From Streptomyces cellostaticus (GTDB lineage: Bacteria > Actinomycetota > Actinomycetes > Streptomycetales > Streptomycetaceae), in NCBI RefSeq assembly GCF_001513965.1, contig NZ_KQ948026.1:62001-126000 (forward strand): 64,000 nucleotides of DNA, read 5' to 3'. Shown here in pieces: positions 16,568 through 24,356 of the stretch. Within the stretch, counting starts at the first letter, position 1. Each line of letters opens with the position of its first letter. The notes beneath the pieces were generated by a model. The model made no database searches. It was given only the letters and a program-made list of their open reading frames with translations, and was not told the DNA's origin. The translations under genes were made by a program, and so were the position numbers.

Positions 16568-17812
16568 ATGACGGACAGTAAGCGGCGCAAGGGCCTGACG
16601 GTCGCGTCCGCACTGCTCGGCGGTGTGCTGGCACTCACCGGATGTTCCGGCGGCGGCAACGCCAAGGCCGCAGACGACAACACATCCCAGGCCAAGGCCG
16701 ATGAGGCGGCGGCCAAGAAGTCGTCCGAGGCCCAGATCACGATCACGCCCAAGGACGGCTCCAACAACGCCTCCATCAACAACTCGGCCGCGGTCCAGGT
16801 CGCCAAGGGCACGCTCACCGGTGTGACGATGACCACCGCCGACGGCAAGGCCGTAGCGGGCGCGCTGTCCGCCGACAAGACCAGCTGGAAGCCCACCACC
16901 CAGCTCCAGCGCTCCACCACCTACAAGGTCGCCGCTCAGGCCAAGGACTCCCAGGGCCGCGCAGCCACCGAGAACGCCTCCTTCACCACGGTCGCCCCGG
17001 CCAACAGCTTCATAGGCACCTTCACCCCGGACGACGGGGCCACCGTCGGCGTGGGCATGCCCGTGTCGATCAACTTCGACAAGGCGATCGCCAACAAGGC
17101 GGCCGTCCAGAAGGGCATCACGGTCACCTCCAGCAGCGGCCAGGAGGTCGTCGGTCACTGGTTCAACGCCAACCGCATCGACTTCCGTCCGGAGGAGTAC
17201 TGGAAGGCGGGTTCCACCGTCACGCTGAAGCTCGCGCTCGACGGCGTCGAGGGCGCGCCCGGTGTCACCGGCGTGCAGCAGAAGACGGTCACCTTCCACA
17301 TCGGCCGCAACCAGGTCTCCTACGTCGACGCGAAGACCAAGCAGATGAAGGTCACGCAGGACGGCAAGGTCGTCAAGAGCATCCCGATCTCCGCCGGCGC
17401 CCCCGAGCACACCACGTACCAGGGCCAGATGGTGATCTCGGAGAAGTTCACCCAGACCCGGATGAACGGCGCGACGGTCGGCTTCAAGGACGGCGACGGC
17501 AAGGGCGAGTACGACATCAAGGACGTGCCGCACGCCATGCGCCTGACCAGCTCCGGCACCTTCATCCACGGCAACTACTGGGGTGCTCCGTCCGTCTTCG
17601 GCAGCGTCAACACCAGCCACGGCTGCGTCGGCCTCCAGGACAAGAAGGGCGCGGGCGACGCGAACATGCCGGCCGCGTGGTTCTACAGCCACACGCTGAT
17701 CGGTGACGTGGTGGTCGTCCAGAACACCGGCGACAAGACGGTCTCGCCGGACAACGGCCTCAACGGCTGGAACATGGACTGGGCGCAGTGGAAGGCCGGT
17801 TCGGCCGTCTGA
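16568..17812 (+). CDS. Lipoprotein L,D-transpeptidase (Ig-like domains + YkuD catalytic domain)
   Basis: 414 residues from ATG 16568, which has GGAGAAG at ideal spacing; ATG 16553 and GTG 16565 lie in the same frame. The signal peptide ends in lipobox LTGC. Two bacterial Ig-like domains follow (about 50-155 and 155-250), then the YkuD domain at about 260-380. Its catalytic signature runs from HGNYWGAPSVFG to NTSHGCVGLQ; the Cys of SHGCVGL is the nucleophile, with the SHG His adjacent. The enzyme makes 3-3 peptidoglycan cross-links outside the membrane, which are abundant in Streptomyces and mycobacteria. A conserved C-terminal extension ends in Trp-rich WNMDWAQW. It is a single-gene unit. Confidence 0.93.
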   Translation: MTDSKRRKGLTVASALLGGVLALTGCSGGGNAKAADDNTSQAKADEAAAKKSSEAQITITPKDGSNNASINNSAAVQVAKGTLTGVTMTTADGKAVAGALSADKTSWKPTTQLQRSTTYKVAAQAKDSQGRAATENASFTTVAPANSFIGTFTPDDGATVGVGMPVSINFDKAIANKAAVQKGITVTSSSGQEVVGHWFNANRIDFRPEEYWKAGSTVTLKLALDGVEGAPGVTGVQQKTVTFHIGRNQVSYVDAKTKQMKVTQDGKVVKSIPISAGAPEHTTYQGQMVISEKFTQTRMNGATVGFKDGDGKGEYDIKDVPHAMRLTSSGTFIHGNYWGAPSVFGSVNTSHGCVGLQDKKGAGDANMPAAWFYSHTLIGDVVVVQNTGDKTVSPDNGLNGWNMDWAQWKAGSAV

Positions 17813-17832
17813 CACCCCGTTCCACAGCTCGT

Positions 17833-17860
17833 CCGATGCCGCCCCCAGGGGCGGCATCGG
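17833..17860 (+). terminator. terminator after the L,D-transpeptidase gene
   Basis: CCGATGCCGCCCC (17833-17845) and GGGGCGGCATCGG (17848-17860) pair perfectly over 13 bp with a very tight centre (CA), 20 bases past the stop codon. Confidence 0.75.
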
Positions 17861-17899
17861 CATTTCCGGGCTCTTCCCGGGGCCGGGCACAGCCTTCTC

Positions 17900-18037
17900 A
17901 TGGTCGAACGTCTGTGGAAGGAACACGGGTTGACCTTCATCATGGTCACCCACGACTCCGCGATCGCGAAGAAGGCCCCGCGGGTGGCCACCATCCGCAA
18001 GGGCCGGATCACCGTCAAGGAGAACGCGGGCACTTGA
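17900..18037 (+). pseudogene. C-terminal fragment of an ABC-transporter ATP-binding protein
   Basis: A 45-codon frame reads MVERLWKEHGLTFIMVTHDS and on through KKAPRVATIRKGRITVKENA to a stop. This is the end of a MacB/LolD-type ABC ATPase: the H-loop VTHD (switch His), the D-x-x-x-A-x-x-x-x-R-V helix and the closing strand R-K-G-R-I are in place. Walker A, the LSGGQ signature and Walker B are missing, and sequence upstream is non-coding and includes the previous gene's terminator. No permease gene follows. I read it as a relic left by deletion, not a working gene. Confidence 0.75.
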
Positions 18038-18118
18038 CGGTATTGAGCCGTCAGATCACCCCCGGCATACTTCGGGATCCGGGGGGCTGACGTGCAGGTG
18101 TTTTGGACTGCCCCCCCG

Positions 18119-18143
18119 CCGGGTGAATGGGGAATTCACCCGG
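18119..18143. promoter_or_regulatory. Inverted repeat in the leader of the subtilase gene
   Basis: CCGGGTGAAT (18119-18128), loop GGGGA, ATTCACCCGG (18134-18143): a perfect 10-bp stem ending 23 bases before the TTG start. It could be an operator or a 5' mRNA hairpin; with no T-tract and a gene right after it, a terminator is less likely. Confidence 0.5.
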
Positions 18144-18166
18144 TACTCCATCTCCAGGGGGAGAAC

Positions 18167-21100
18167 TTGCGCAGACAAGTGAAAAGAGCAACTGCGGCCA
18201 CCATCGCCACCGCCGCAGCCGTCGCCCTCGCAGCGGGAATGACCAGCCCCGCGTCGGCGAAGCCCGGCGGGCGTGTCCCGGCCGGTGCCTCCTCGCTCAC
18301 CGCCAAGCACCACGTCACCCTGATCACCGGCGACCGTGTCGCCCTCGACGCCAAGGGCCGCGTCATCGGCCTGGAGCGGGCCAAGGGACGGGAACACATA
18401 CCCTTCCAGGTCCGCAAGGCGAAGGGGCACACGCTGGTACTACCCGCGGACGCGACCCACCTGGTCGCCTCCGGCACGCTGGACCAGCGCCTGTTCGACA
18501 TCACCGAGCTGAACCAGGCCGCCACCCGCAAGGCCCAGAAGAACGGCCTGAAGGTCATCGTCGGCTACCGCGGTGCCGCCGCGGCCGCCAAGGCCGACGT
18601 CCGGGACGCGGGCCACCTGCGCCGCAGCCTGAAGGCGCTGAACGCGGACGCCGTGCAGACCCCGGCCAAGGACACCGCCGAGCTGTGGCACGCCGTCACC
18701 CACGGCGACAGGTCCGCATCCGGCATCGCGCACGTCTGGCTCGACGGCGTCCGCAAGGCCTCGCTCGACAAGTCCGTGCCGCAGATCGGCGCCCCGACCG
18801 CCTGGGCGGCCGGCTACACCGGCAAGGGCGTGAAGGTCGCCGTCCTGGACACAGGTGTGGACACCACCCACCCGGACCTCAAGGACCAGGTGATCGAGTC
18901 CAAGAACTTCACCGCCGCGGCCGACGCCAAGGACCACTTCGGCCACGGTACGCACGTCGCCTCCATCGTGGCGGGCACCGGCGCAAAGTCGGGCGGCAAG
19001 TACAAGGGGGTCGCCCCGGACGCCAAGATCCTCAACGGCAAGGTCCTGGACGACACCGGCTCCGGTGACGACTCCGGCATCCTCGCCGGCATGGAGTGGG
19101 CGGCCTCGCAGGGCGCCTCCGTCATCAACCTGAGCCTCGGCGGCTATGACACGCCCGGGATCGACCCGCTGGAGGCCGAGGTCGACAAGCTCTCGGCCGA
19201 GAAGGGCGTCCTGTTCGCGATCGCCGCGGGCAACGACGGCCCCCAGTCGATCGGTTCGCCGGGCAGCGCGGACGCCGCGCTCACCGTCGGCGCCGTCGAC
19301 AAGAAGGACAAGCTGGCGGACTTCTCCTCCACCGGCCCGCGAGGCGGCGACGGCGCGATCAAGCCGGACGTCACCGCGCCCGGCGTGAGCATCACCGCCG
19401 CCGCGGCCAAGGGCAGCGTCATCGACCAGGAGGTCGGCGAGAAGCCCGAGGGCTACCTGACCCTCGACGGCACCTCGATGGCCACCCCGCACGTCGCGGG
19501 CGCCGCCGCGATCCTGAAGCAGGAGCACCCCGACTGGGGCTACGCCGAGCTGAAGGGCGCGCTCACCGGCTCCGCCAAGGGCGGCACGTACACGCCGTTC
19601 CAGCAGGGTTCGGGCCGGATCGCGGTCGACAAGGCGATCAAGCAGTCCGTGATCGCCGACCCGGTCTCGCTCACCTTCGGTGTGCAGCAGTGGCCGCACA
19701 CCGACGACAAGCCGGTCACCAAGCAGGTGTCGTACCGCAACCTCGGCGACAAGGACGTCACCCTCGACCTGACGAGCACCGCCACCAACCCCAAGGGCCA
19801 GGCGGCTCCGGCGGGCTTCTTCAGGCTCGGTGCGACCAAGGTGACGGTCCCGGCGCACGGCAAGGCCTCCGTCGGCCTCACCGTCGACACCAAGCTGGGT
19901 GGCACCGTCGACGGCGCCTACTCCGCGTACGTGATCGCGACCGGCGGCGGGCAGACCGTCCGTACGGGCGCCGCGGTGCAGCGCGAGGTGGAGTCGTACG
20001 ACGTCACGCTGAAGTTCATCGGCCGTGACGGCAGGCCGGCTCCGTACTACAACGCCGACCTGAGCGGCGTGGCTGGCCTTGCCAACGGCCAGGAGCTGAC
20101 CCCGTACGACAAGTCCGGCACGGTGAAGGTGCGGGCACCCAAGGGCACGTACATCCTCAACACCGCCGTCCTCGGCGCCCCGCAGGACGCCACCAAGGGC
20201 ATCGACTGGATCTCCCGGCCGAAGCTGACCGTCTCCGGGAAGCAGACGATCACGGTCGACGCGCGCAAGGCCAGGCCGGTGGACATCACCGTCCCGGCCA
20301 CGGGCGTCAAGTTCGAGTTCGCCGCGCCGGAGTGGGACGTCACGATCGGCGACGGCCAGTACGGCTACGGCTGGTTCCTCGACTCGTACGAGAACTTCCG
20401 CACCGCCCACCTGGGCCCGGCGCTGCCCTCCGGCACGCTGTTCCAGCAGTGGGACGGCCACTGGTCCAAGGGCGCGACCGAGGAGTACGGCGTCGTGGCC
20501 GGCGGCCCGGTCAGGCAGCTCGCCACCGGCTACACCAAGCACTACAAGGCGAGTGAGCTGGCCACGGTCAAGGCCCGGCTCGGTGCCGCAGCCGACGGCA
20601 AGAAGGGCTCCGTCAGCGCGTCGGGCTGGCTGCCCGGCAGCACCAGCGCCTCCTCCATCGGACTCCTGCAGACCCTGCCCGGTACCCGCACCCTGCACCT
20701 GGCCGCCAAGGGCGTGAGGTGGGGCCTGCAGTTCGAGCAGAACGGCGGGGTCGACCAGGACGGCTTCCCGGTCACCGACTCGTCCTACCGGCTCGGCGAG
20801 CAGTCCTACACGGCGGGCAGGACGTACACGAAGACCATCAACACCGCGGTCTTCGCCCCGCTCGTCAACGCCGGCCTGGGCCTGTTCCGGGACGGCAACG
20901 AGATCTACGGCTCGCTGCCGCTGTTCGCCGACGGCGCCAAGAACGCCGGGTACTCGACGTTCACCTCGGTGACCACGACCCTGTACCGCAACGGCACCAA
21001 GGTCGGCTCCAACGACGACCCGCTGTTCGGCGACAAGACCTTCAAGGTCCCGGCCGGTGACGCCGCCTACCGGCTGACCACCTCGGTCAGGCGCTCGGCC

Positions 21101-21478
21101 AAGGTCGCGGACGCCTCCTCTCGGATCGACGCCACCTGGACCTTCCGCTCCAGGAAACCGTCCGGCGGCTCGGCCAAGCTCCCCGCCTCCGCCCTGTACT
21201 TCGGCGCGAAGACCGGCCTGGACAGCCGCGTCGAGGCCGGCCGGACGGTCACCTTCCCGGTCACCGTGGAGGGTTCGGCCGCGGGCAGCAACCTGAAGTC
21301 CCTGTCCGTCTACGTCTCCTACGACGGCAGGACCTTCAAGAAGGCCGACGTCCGCGGCGGCAGGATCACCGTCAAGAACCCGGCGAAGGGCAGGAGCATC
21401 TCGTTCCGCGCCAAGATCGCCGACAAGCAGGGCAACACGTCGGAGATCACGGTCTACGACGCGTACTTCGGCAAGTAG
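18167..21478 (+). CDS. Large secreted subtilisin-like serine peptidase (S8 family)
   Basis: 1,103 residues from a TTG start with AGGGGGAG five bases before it; GTG 18179 is the alternative. A signal peptide (RRQVKRATAATIATAAAVAL, cleavage near SPASA) leads to a prodomain of about 160 residues. The catalytic domain (about 200-480) holds the triad: Asp in VAVLDTGVDTTHPDL, His in FGHGTHVASIVAG, Ser in LDGTSMATPHVAGAA, with the oxyanion Asn in AIAAGNDGPQS. A roughly 600-residue C-terminal region of beta-rich repeats follows, including PKGTYILNT and a final Ig-like domain. No membrane anchor or LPxTG-like signal is visible, so it should be free in the medium. Such proteases feed on protein and remodel the surface during development. 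Confidence 0.93.
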   Translation: MRRQVKRATAATIATAAAVALAAGMTSPASAKPGGRVPAGASSLTAKHHVTLITGDRVALDAKGRVIGLERAKGREHIPFQVRKAKGHTLVLPADATHLVASGTLDQRLFDITELNQAATRKAQKNGLKVIVGYRGAAAAAKADVRDAGHLRRSLKALNADAVQTPAKDTAELWHAVTHGDRSASGIAHVWLDGVRKASLDKSVPQIGAPTAWAAGYTGKGVKVAVLDTGVDTTHPDLKDQVIESKNFTAAADAKDHFGHGTHVASIVAGTGAKSGGKYKGVAPDAKILNGKVLDDTGSGDDSGILAGMEWAASQGASVINLSLGGYDTPGIDPLEAEVDKLSAEKGVLFAIAAGNDGPQSIGSPGSADAALTVGAVDKKDKLADFSSTGPRGGDGAIKPDVTAPGVSITAAAAKGSVIDQEVGEKPEGYLTLDGTSMATPHVAGAAAILKQEHPDWGYAELKGALTGSAKGGTYTPFQQGSGRIAVDKAIKQSVIADPVSLTFGVQQWPHTDDKPVTKQVSYRNLGDKDVTLDLTSTATNPKGQAAPAGFFRLGATKVTVPAHGKASVGLTVDTKLGGTVDGAYSAYVIATGGGQTVRTGAAVQREVESYDVTLKFIGRDGRPAPYYNADLSGVAGLANGQELTPYDKSGTVKVRAPKGTYILNTAVLGAPQDATKGIDWISRPKLTVSGKQTITVDARKARPVDITVPATGVKFEFAAPEWDVTIGDGQYGYGWFLDSYENFRTAHLGPALPSGTLFQQWDGHWSKGATEEYGVVAGGPVRQLATGYTKHYKASELATVKARLGAAADGKKGSVSASGWLPGSTSASSIGLLQTLPGTRTLHLAAKGVRWGLQFEQNGGVDQDGFPVTDSSYRLGEQSYTAGRTYTKTINTAVFAPLVNAGLGLFRDGNEIYGSLPLFADGAKNAGYSTFTSVTTTLYRNGTKVGSNDDPLFGDKTFKVPAGDAAYRLTTSVRRSAKVADASSRIDATWTFRSRKPSGGSAKLPASALYFGAKTGLDSRVEAGRTVTFPVTVEGSAAGSNLKSLSVYVSYDGRTFKKADVRGGRITVKNPAKGRSISFRAKIADKQGNTSEITVYDAYFGK

Positions 21479-21491
21479 ACGGTCCACAGGT

Positions 21492-21524
21492 GAGGGGCAC
21501 GCCCGGATGCCGGGCGTGCCCCTC
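21492..21524. terminator. bidirectional terminator after the subtilase gene
   Basis: GAGGGGCACGCCCGG (21492-21506), loop ATG, CCGGGCGTGCCCCTC (21510-21524): a perfect 15-bp stem between convergent genes. Confidence 0.8.
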
Positions 21525-21545
21525 GCTGTGTCGGTCAGCAGGCCG

Positions 21546-21779
21546 TCAGCTGGCGCTCATGCCCCGTTCCGGCCACTGGCTGCGCTCCTCGAACAACGAG
21601 TTGATCTTCCGGGATGCCTTGAGAAAGGTGTAGTCGGCGTTGCCGTCGTCGGACGTCGAGGTGCGGCTGGCCGTGTTCATCGTGAGCGTGCGGTCCATTT
21701 CGGCGGGGTCCTCGCCGAAGGTGTAGCGGATGGAGCCCGGCTGCTCGGAAAGCTTCTTGAAGTACACCAGGGACGCCAT
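21546..21779 (-). CDS. Small hypothetical protein
   Basis: 77 residues beginning MASLVYFKKLSEQPGSIRYT and ending QWPERGMSAS. It contains FGEDPAEMDRTLTMNT and a segment with alternating charged and aromatic residues (NADYTFLKASRKINSLFEER). It looks like one compact cytoplasmic domain. The ATG overlaps the TAA of the upstream gene (TAATG), so the two were translationally coupled. I do not recognise the family. The pairing suggests a two-protein module, possibly toxin-immunity or a conserved streptomycete pair, but nothing in the sequence proves that. Confidence 0.6.
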   Translation of the reverse strand: MASLVYFKKLSEQPGSIRYTFGEDPAEMDRTLTMNTASRTSTSDDGNADYTFLKASRKINSLFEERSQWPERGMSAS

Positions 21780-22096
21780 TACCACTCGCTCTCGAAGTCT
21801 TCCCGCTTGTTGAGCGGAACCATGCTCTGCCAATTGTGGTTTTGGTTGGCAGGGCGTTGCCGGAGCGGAGGCGGATCCAGGCGTCGGCGATCTCCGCGTC
21901 CGCGTCGAACCTGCGCGTGACCACCTTGCCGGTTTCGCAGTCCTCGATGGGGTGCTCGGTGTCGAAGACGTGCTTCTTGATGGCGGAGATGTCGCGGGAG
22001 TCCTGACGGAAATCGTCGTACGCGGCTTCCGCCCACTTCGTCTGCGCGGGATCGTCGAGGATGTCACGCGGGCGGCGCCGGGCTCCCGTGAGTCAC
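21779..22096 (-). pseudogene. Hypothetical gene interrupted by two compensating frameshifts
   Basis: A plausible gene runs from GTG 22096 to TAA 21779 but changes frame twice. It starts in one frame (VTHGSPAPPA, then stop at 22064). It continues convincingly in a second frame as ILDDPAQTKWAEAAYDDFRQ, then HVFDTEHPIEDCETGKVVTR and AEIADAWIRLRSGNALP. It returns to the first frame for NHNWQSMVPLNKREDFESEW and the stop that overlaps the next gene. One extra base near 22070 and one missing base in the AAAA run near 21850 explain this exactly; the intact product would be about 105 residues. Either the gene decayed or the assembly has two indel errors. Family not recognised. Confidence 0.55.
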
Positions 22097-22185
22097 TCGT
22101 CGCCGCCCCGTGTCGCGCTCAGGGCGGGAGCGGCCTCCTCCGGCATGTTGGCCAGGAGCAGCCGGGGGTCCGTGAGGGCGGGCAT
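22093..22185 (-). CDS. Possible 30-aa ORF or C-terminal remnant
   Basis: MPALTDPRLLLANMPEEAAP plus ten residues ends in a TGA that overlaps the GTG of the frameshifted gene (GTGA). The in-frame sequence before the ATG (AVGHLLGGD) also looks protein-like until a stop at 22216, so this may be the tail of a lost longer gene. Weak evidence. Confidence 0.25.
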   Translation of the reverse strand: MPALTDPRLLLANMPEEAAPALSATRGGDE

Positions 22186-22330
22186 GTCACCGCCGAGGAG
22201 ATGGCCGACCGCTGTTCATACGTCCGCGCTTCGCCCCGCGAGGGGATGTGTGCTGACGTGGCGCCGGTTCGACGTGCAACCGTGGCGGGGGTGAGGGAGC
22301 GGGGAGACAACGGCGCAGACGGCGGGGAGG

Positions 22331-22825
22331 TCAGCGGACCGCCGGGCAAGTCCTGGCCCCGTCCTGGCCCGTGACGTCTGAAGGCCCGGCCGTGGTTCGG
22401 CCGGCTTGCCCTGACGTGCAGATCACCCGCGCCGCTGGGGGCCTGCGGCTGCTGGGTTGCTTGCTCGGCCTTGCCAGCTCGCACCAGACCGTTTTGCGGT
22501 CGGCCTCCGGGGTCACGCCCCACCGATGGGCGAGCGCGTCCACGAGAGTCAGGCCGCGGCCGGACTCGGCTGTGTCGGCCGCGGACCGGAGGGCGGGCAG
22601 GGCGCTCGGGTCGGGGTCGGTGACCTCGATGCGGGTCTGGCCGTGGTCCGACGCGGTGGTGACGCGGACGGTCACCGGTGTGCCCTCGCCGAGGTGGTCG
22701 ATGACGTTCGTGAGCAACTCCGTCGCGCACAGGCGGACGTCGTAGTCGTGGTCGTGGAGGTGGTGGCGCAGCTCGGGTACGGCCTTGGGGGTGGCGAGCA
22801 GATCGAGTTCGAGGGGAGTCGTCAT
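22331..22825 (-). CDS. Anti-sigma-factor-like ATP-binding protein (HATPase_c)
   Basis: 164 residues from ATG 22825. The GHKL ATP-binding fold of RsbW/SpoIIAB relatives is visible: N-box CATELLTNVIDH, then the D-P/G-x-G-like region EVTDPDPSALP and the G2 segment ESGRGLTLVDALAHRWG, ending KTVWCELA. In Streptomyces such short ATPases accompany XRE-DUF5753 and DUF397 genes, as found here, and belong to the AbaA-like regulatory families. The last 40 residues are low-complexity. It is coupled to the upstream gene by TGATG. Whether it acts on a sigma factor is unknown. Confidence 0.82.
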   Translation of the reverse strand: MTTPLELDLLATPKAVPELRHHLHDHDYDVRLCATELLTNVIDHLGEGTPVTVRVTTASDHGQTRIEVTDPDPSALPALRSAADTAESGRGLTLVDALAHRWGVTPEADRKTVWCELARPSKQPSSRRPPAARVICTSGQAGRTTAGPSDVTGQDGARTCPAVR

Positions 22826-23031
22826 CACTCGGCCGCCGTCTTCCTGAGCGCGGAGGAGAGCGCGCGGGCTGTGACCGTGGTGCAGCTCCCGAGCACGACG
22901 AGTCCGGCCGACGGCGCGCTCGGCAGGTCGACGCGGAGGGAGGGCAACGTGATCGCGTGCAGGGCGAGGGCGGTGCGGAGTTCCTCGGCGCAGAGCGTCA
23001 CGTCGAAGGGGGTGGGGGAGCGGTCGGGCAT
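22825..23031 (-). CDS. Small protein cotranscribed with the ATPase gene
   Basis: 68 residues, MPDRSPTPFDVTLCAEELRT to LSSALRKTAAE, with a hydrophobic middle (LVVLGSCTTVTARAL) but no clear membrane helix. Its TGA overlaps the ATPase ATG by one base, so translation is coupled. It probably belongs to the same regulatory module; the family is not recognised. Confidence 0.55.
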   Translation of the reverse strand: MPDRSPTPFDVTLCAEELRTALALHAITLPSLRVDLPSAPSAGLVVLGSCTTVTARALSSALRKTAAE

Positions 23032-23143
23032 GGGGTTGGGAGGCTTCCTGTGCGGTCTGTGACGAACACCTCACAGGCTGTCGCCGGGCCCGCTACCGTG
23101 GAAGACGTTTCGCGTCAGCGGCGCGAACGGTGGAAACGGCACG

Positions 23144-24028
23144 GTGAGTTACGGCGGTGAGCGCGTGGCACGGCGTAAGGACATTGACGGCTCGATGAGC
23201 GTCCCGACCTTCTACGGCAAGGAGTTGCGGTGGAAGAGGGAGGCGGCGGGGATGTCGTTGGAGACGTTCCTCGAGGGCAGCTTCTACGGCAAGACGTACC
23301 TCAGCGACATCGAGCACGGGGAGCGGAGAATGCCGCTCGATCTGGCTCGGCATGCGGATCGGGTACTGAAGACGGACGGGTTCTTCGAGCGGCATTGCGA
23401 GGATGTGCGGAGGGCGCGCAGGGGGCCGCATGCCGCGTACTTCGAGAAGGCGCTGGAGGCGGAGAAGCACGCAGAGTCCATTGAGCTGTGGTCTCCCATC
23501 ATCTTCCCCGGGCTGCTCCAGACCGCCCCGTACGCTCGGACGCTGGTCCGGTCGGCCCACCCGGCGGCTTCCGACGAGTGGGTCGAGGAAAAGGTGACGG
23601 CCCGACTCGCCCGCGCCCGCCTCTTCGAGGAGGACCACTCCACCCCGGAGTACTGGGCGGTCCTGCACGAGTCGCTGATCGCGGATCCGATCCTTCCGCC
23701 GCCGGAGATGGCCGAACAGTTGGACCGGATCGTGGAGTTGGCCGAGCGGCGCCGGATCACTCCGCAGATCGTTCCGCGGACGTGTGGCGCGTATCCCCTG
23801 ATGGCCGCCTCCATCATGGTGATGACCTTCCCGGACGCGCCGCCGCTGATCTACACCGAGGCGTCCTACAGCGGTGACACCATCGACGATCCGGCCCTCG
23901 TGAAGCAGTACCGCAAGGCATACGATCGGCTCAGGGCCGTCGCGCTGTCACCAGACACGTCCCTCGCCATGATCAAGGCAGCGGCAGAGGATTACCGAAA
24001 TGGCAAGCAACGGGATCGACTTGAGTGA
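23144..24028 (+). CDS. XRE-family regulator with DUF5753 domain
   Basis: 294 residues. An N-terminal Cro/C1-type helix-turn-helix (about 25-75: FYGKELRWKREAAGMSLETF, TYLSDIEHGERRMPLDLA) is followed by a DUF5753 sensor domain to the end (WSPIIFPGLLQTAPYARTLV, ITPQIVPRTCGAYPLMAASI). This WhiJ-like architecture is expanded in Streptomyces, where members control development or secondary metabolism with a DUF397 partner. GTG 23144 is the longest start; ATG 23195 (MSVPTFYGKE) would remove 17 residues. It overlaps the DUF397 gene by 29 bases and diverges from the ATPase pair. Confidence 0.88.
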   Translation: MSYGGERVARRKDIDGSMSVPTFYGKELRWKREAAGMSLETFLEGSFYGKTYLSDIEHGERRMPLDLARHADRVLKTDGFFERHCEDVRRARRGPHAAYFEKALEAEKHAESIELWSPIIFPGLLQTAPYARTLVRSAHPAASDEWVEEKVTARLARARLFEEDHSTPEYWAVLHESLIADPILPPPEMAEQLDRIVELAERRRITPQIVPRTCGAYPLMAASIMVMTFPDAPPLIYTEASYSGDTIDDPALVKQYRKAYDRLRAVALSPDTSLAMIKAAAEDYRNGKQRDRLE

Positions 24029-24293
24029 CGCTCTCTGGTTCAAGAGCAGCTACAGCAACGGGGACGGCGGGGAATGCGTCGAAGTGGCCGGCGACTTCCC
24101 CGGCGCCGCTCTCTGGCGCAAGTCGAGCTACAGCAACGGTGACGGCGGCAACTGCGTCGAAGTCGCCGACAACCTCCCCGGCCTCGTCCCCGTCCGTGAC
24201 TCCAAGGTTCCCCACGGCCCCGCCCTCGTCCTCACCGCCGCCGCCTGGGCCCCCTTCATCACCGCACTCAAGGCCGACCCCGTCGTTCGCTGA
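24000..24293 (+). CDS. Tandem DUF397 protein
   Basis: 97 residues holding two DUF397 cores in a row, ALWFKSSYSNGDGGECVEVA and LWRKSSYSNGDGGNCVEVAD, each with the W/F-K-S-S-Y-S-N-G-x-G-x-x-C-V-E-V pattern. The second is completed by VPVRDSKVPHGPALVLTAAA. DUF397 proteins are usually about 65 residues with one core, so this one arose by internal duplication. They are the small partners of XRE-DUF5753 regulators. The gene begins inside the regulator's 3' end. Confidence 0.85.
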   Translation: MASNGIDLSDALWFKSSYSNGDGGECVEVAGDFPGAALWRKSSYSNGDGGNCVEVADNLPGLVPVRDSKVPHGPALVLTAAAWAPFITALKADPVVR

Positions 24294-24356
24294 GCGCTGA
24301 CCGACTTCCTGCCGGAGGTGCAGCTTCCGGCGGGGTATTCGTGTTTGCCTGGGCCC

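Noticed and set aside
18440-21487. A 1,015-codon minus-strand open frame
   Set aside because: Antisense of the subtilase gene, whose catalytic triad is intact on the plus strand.
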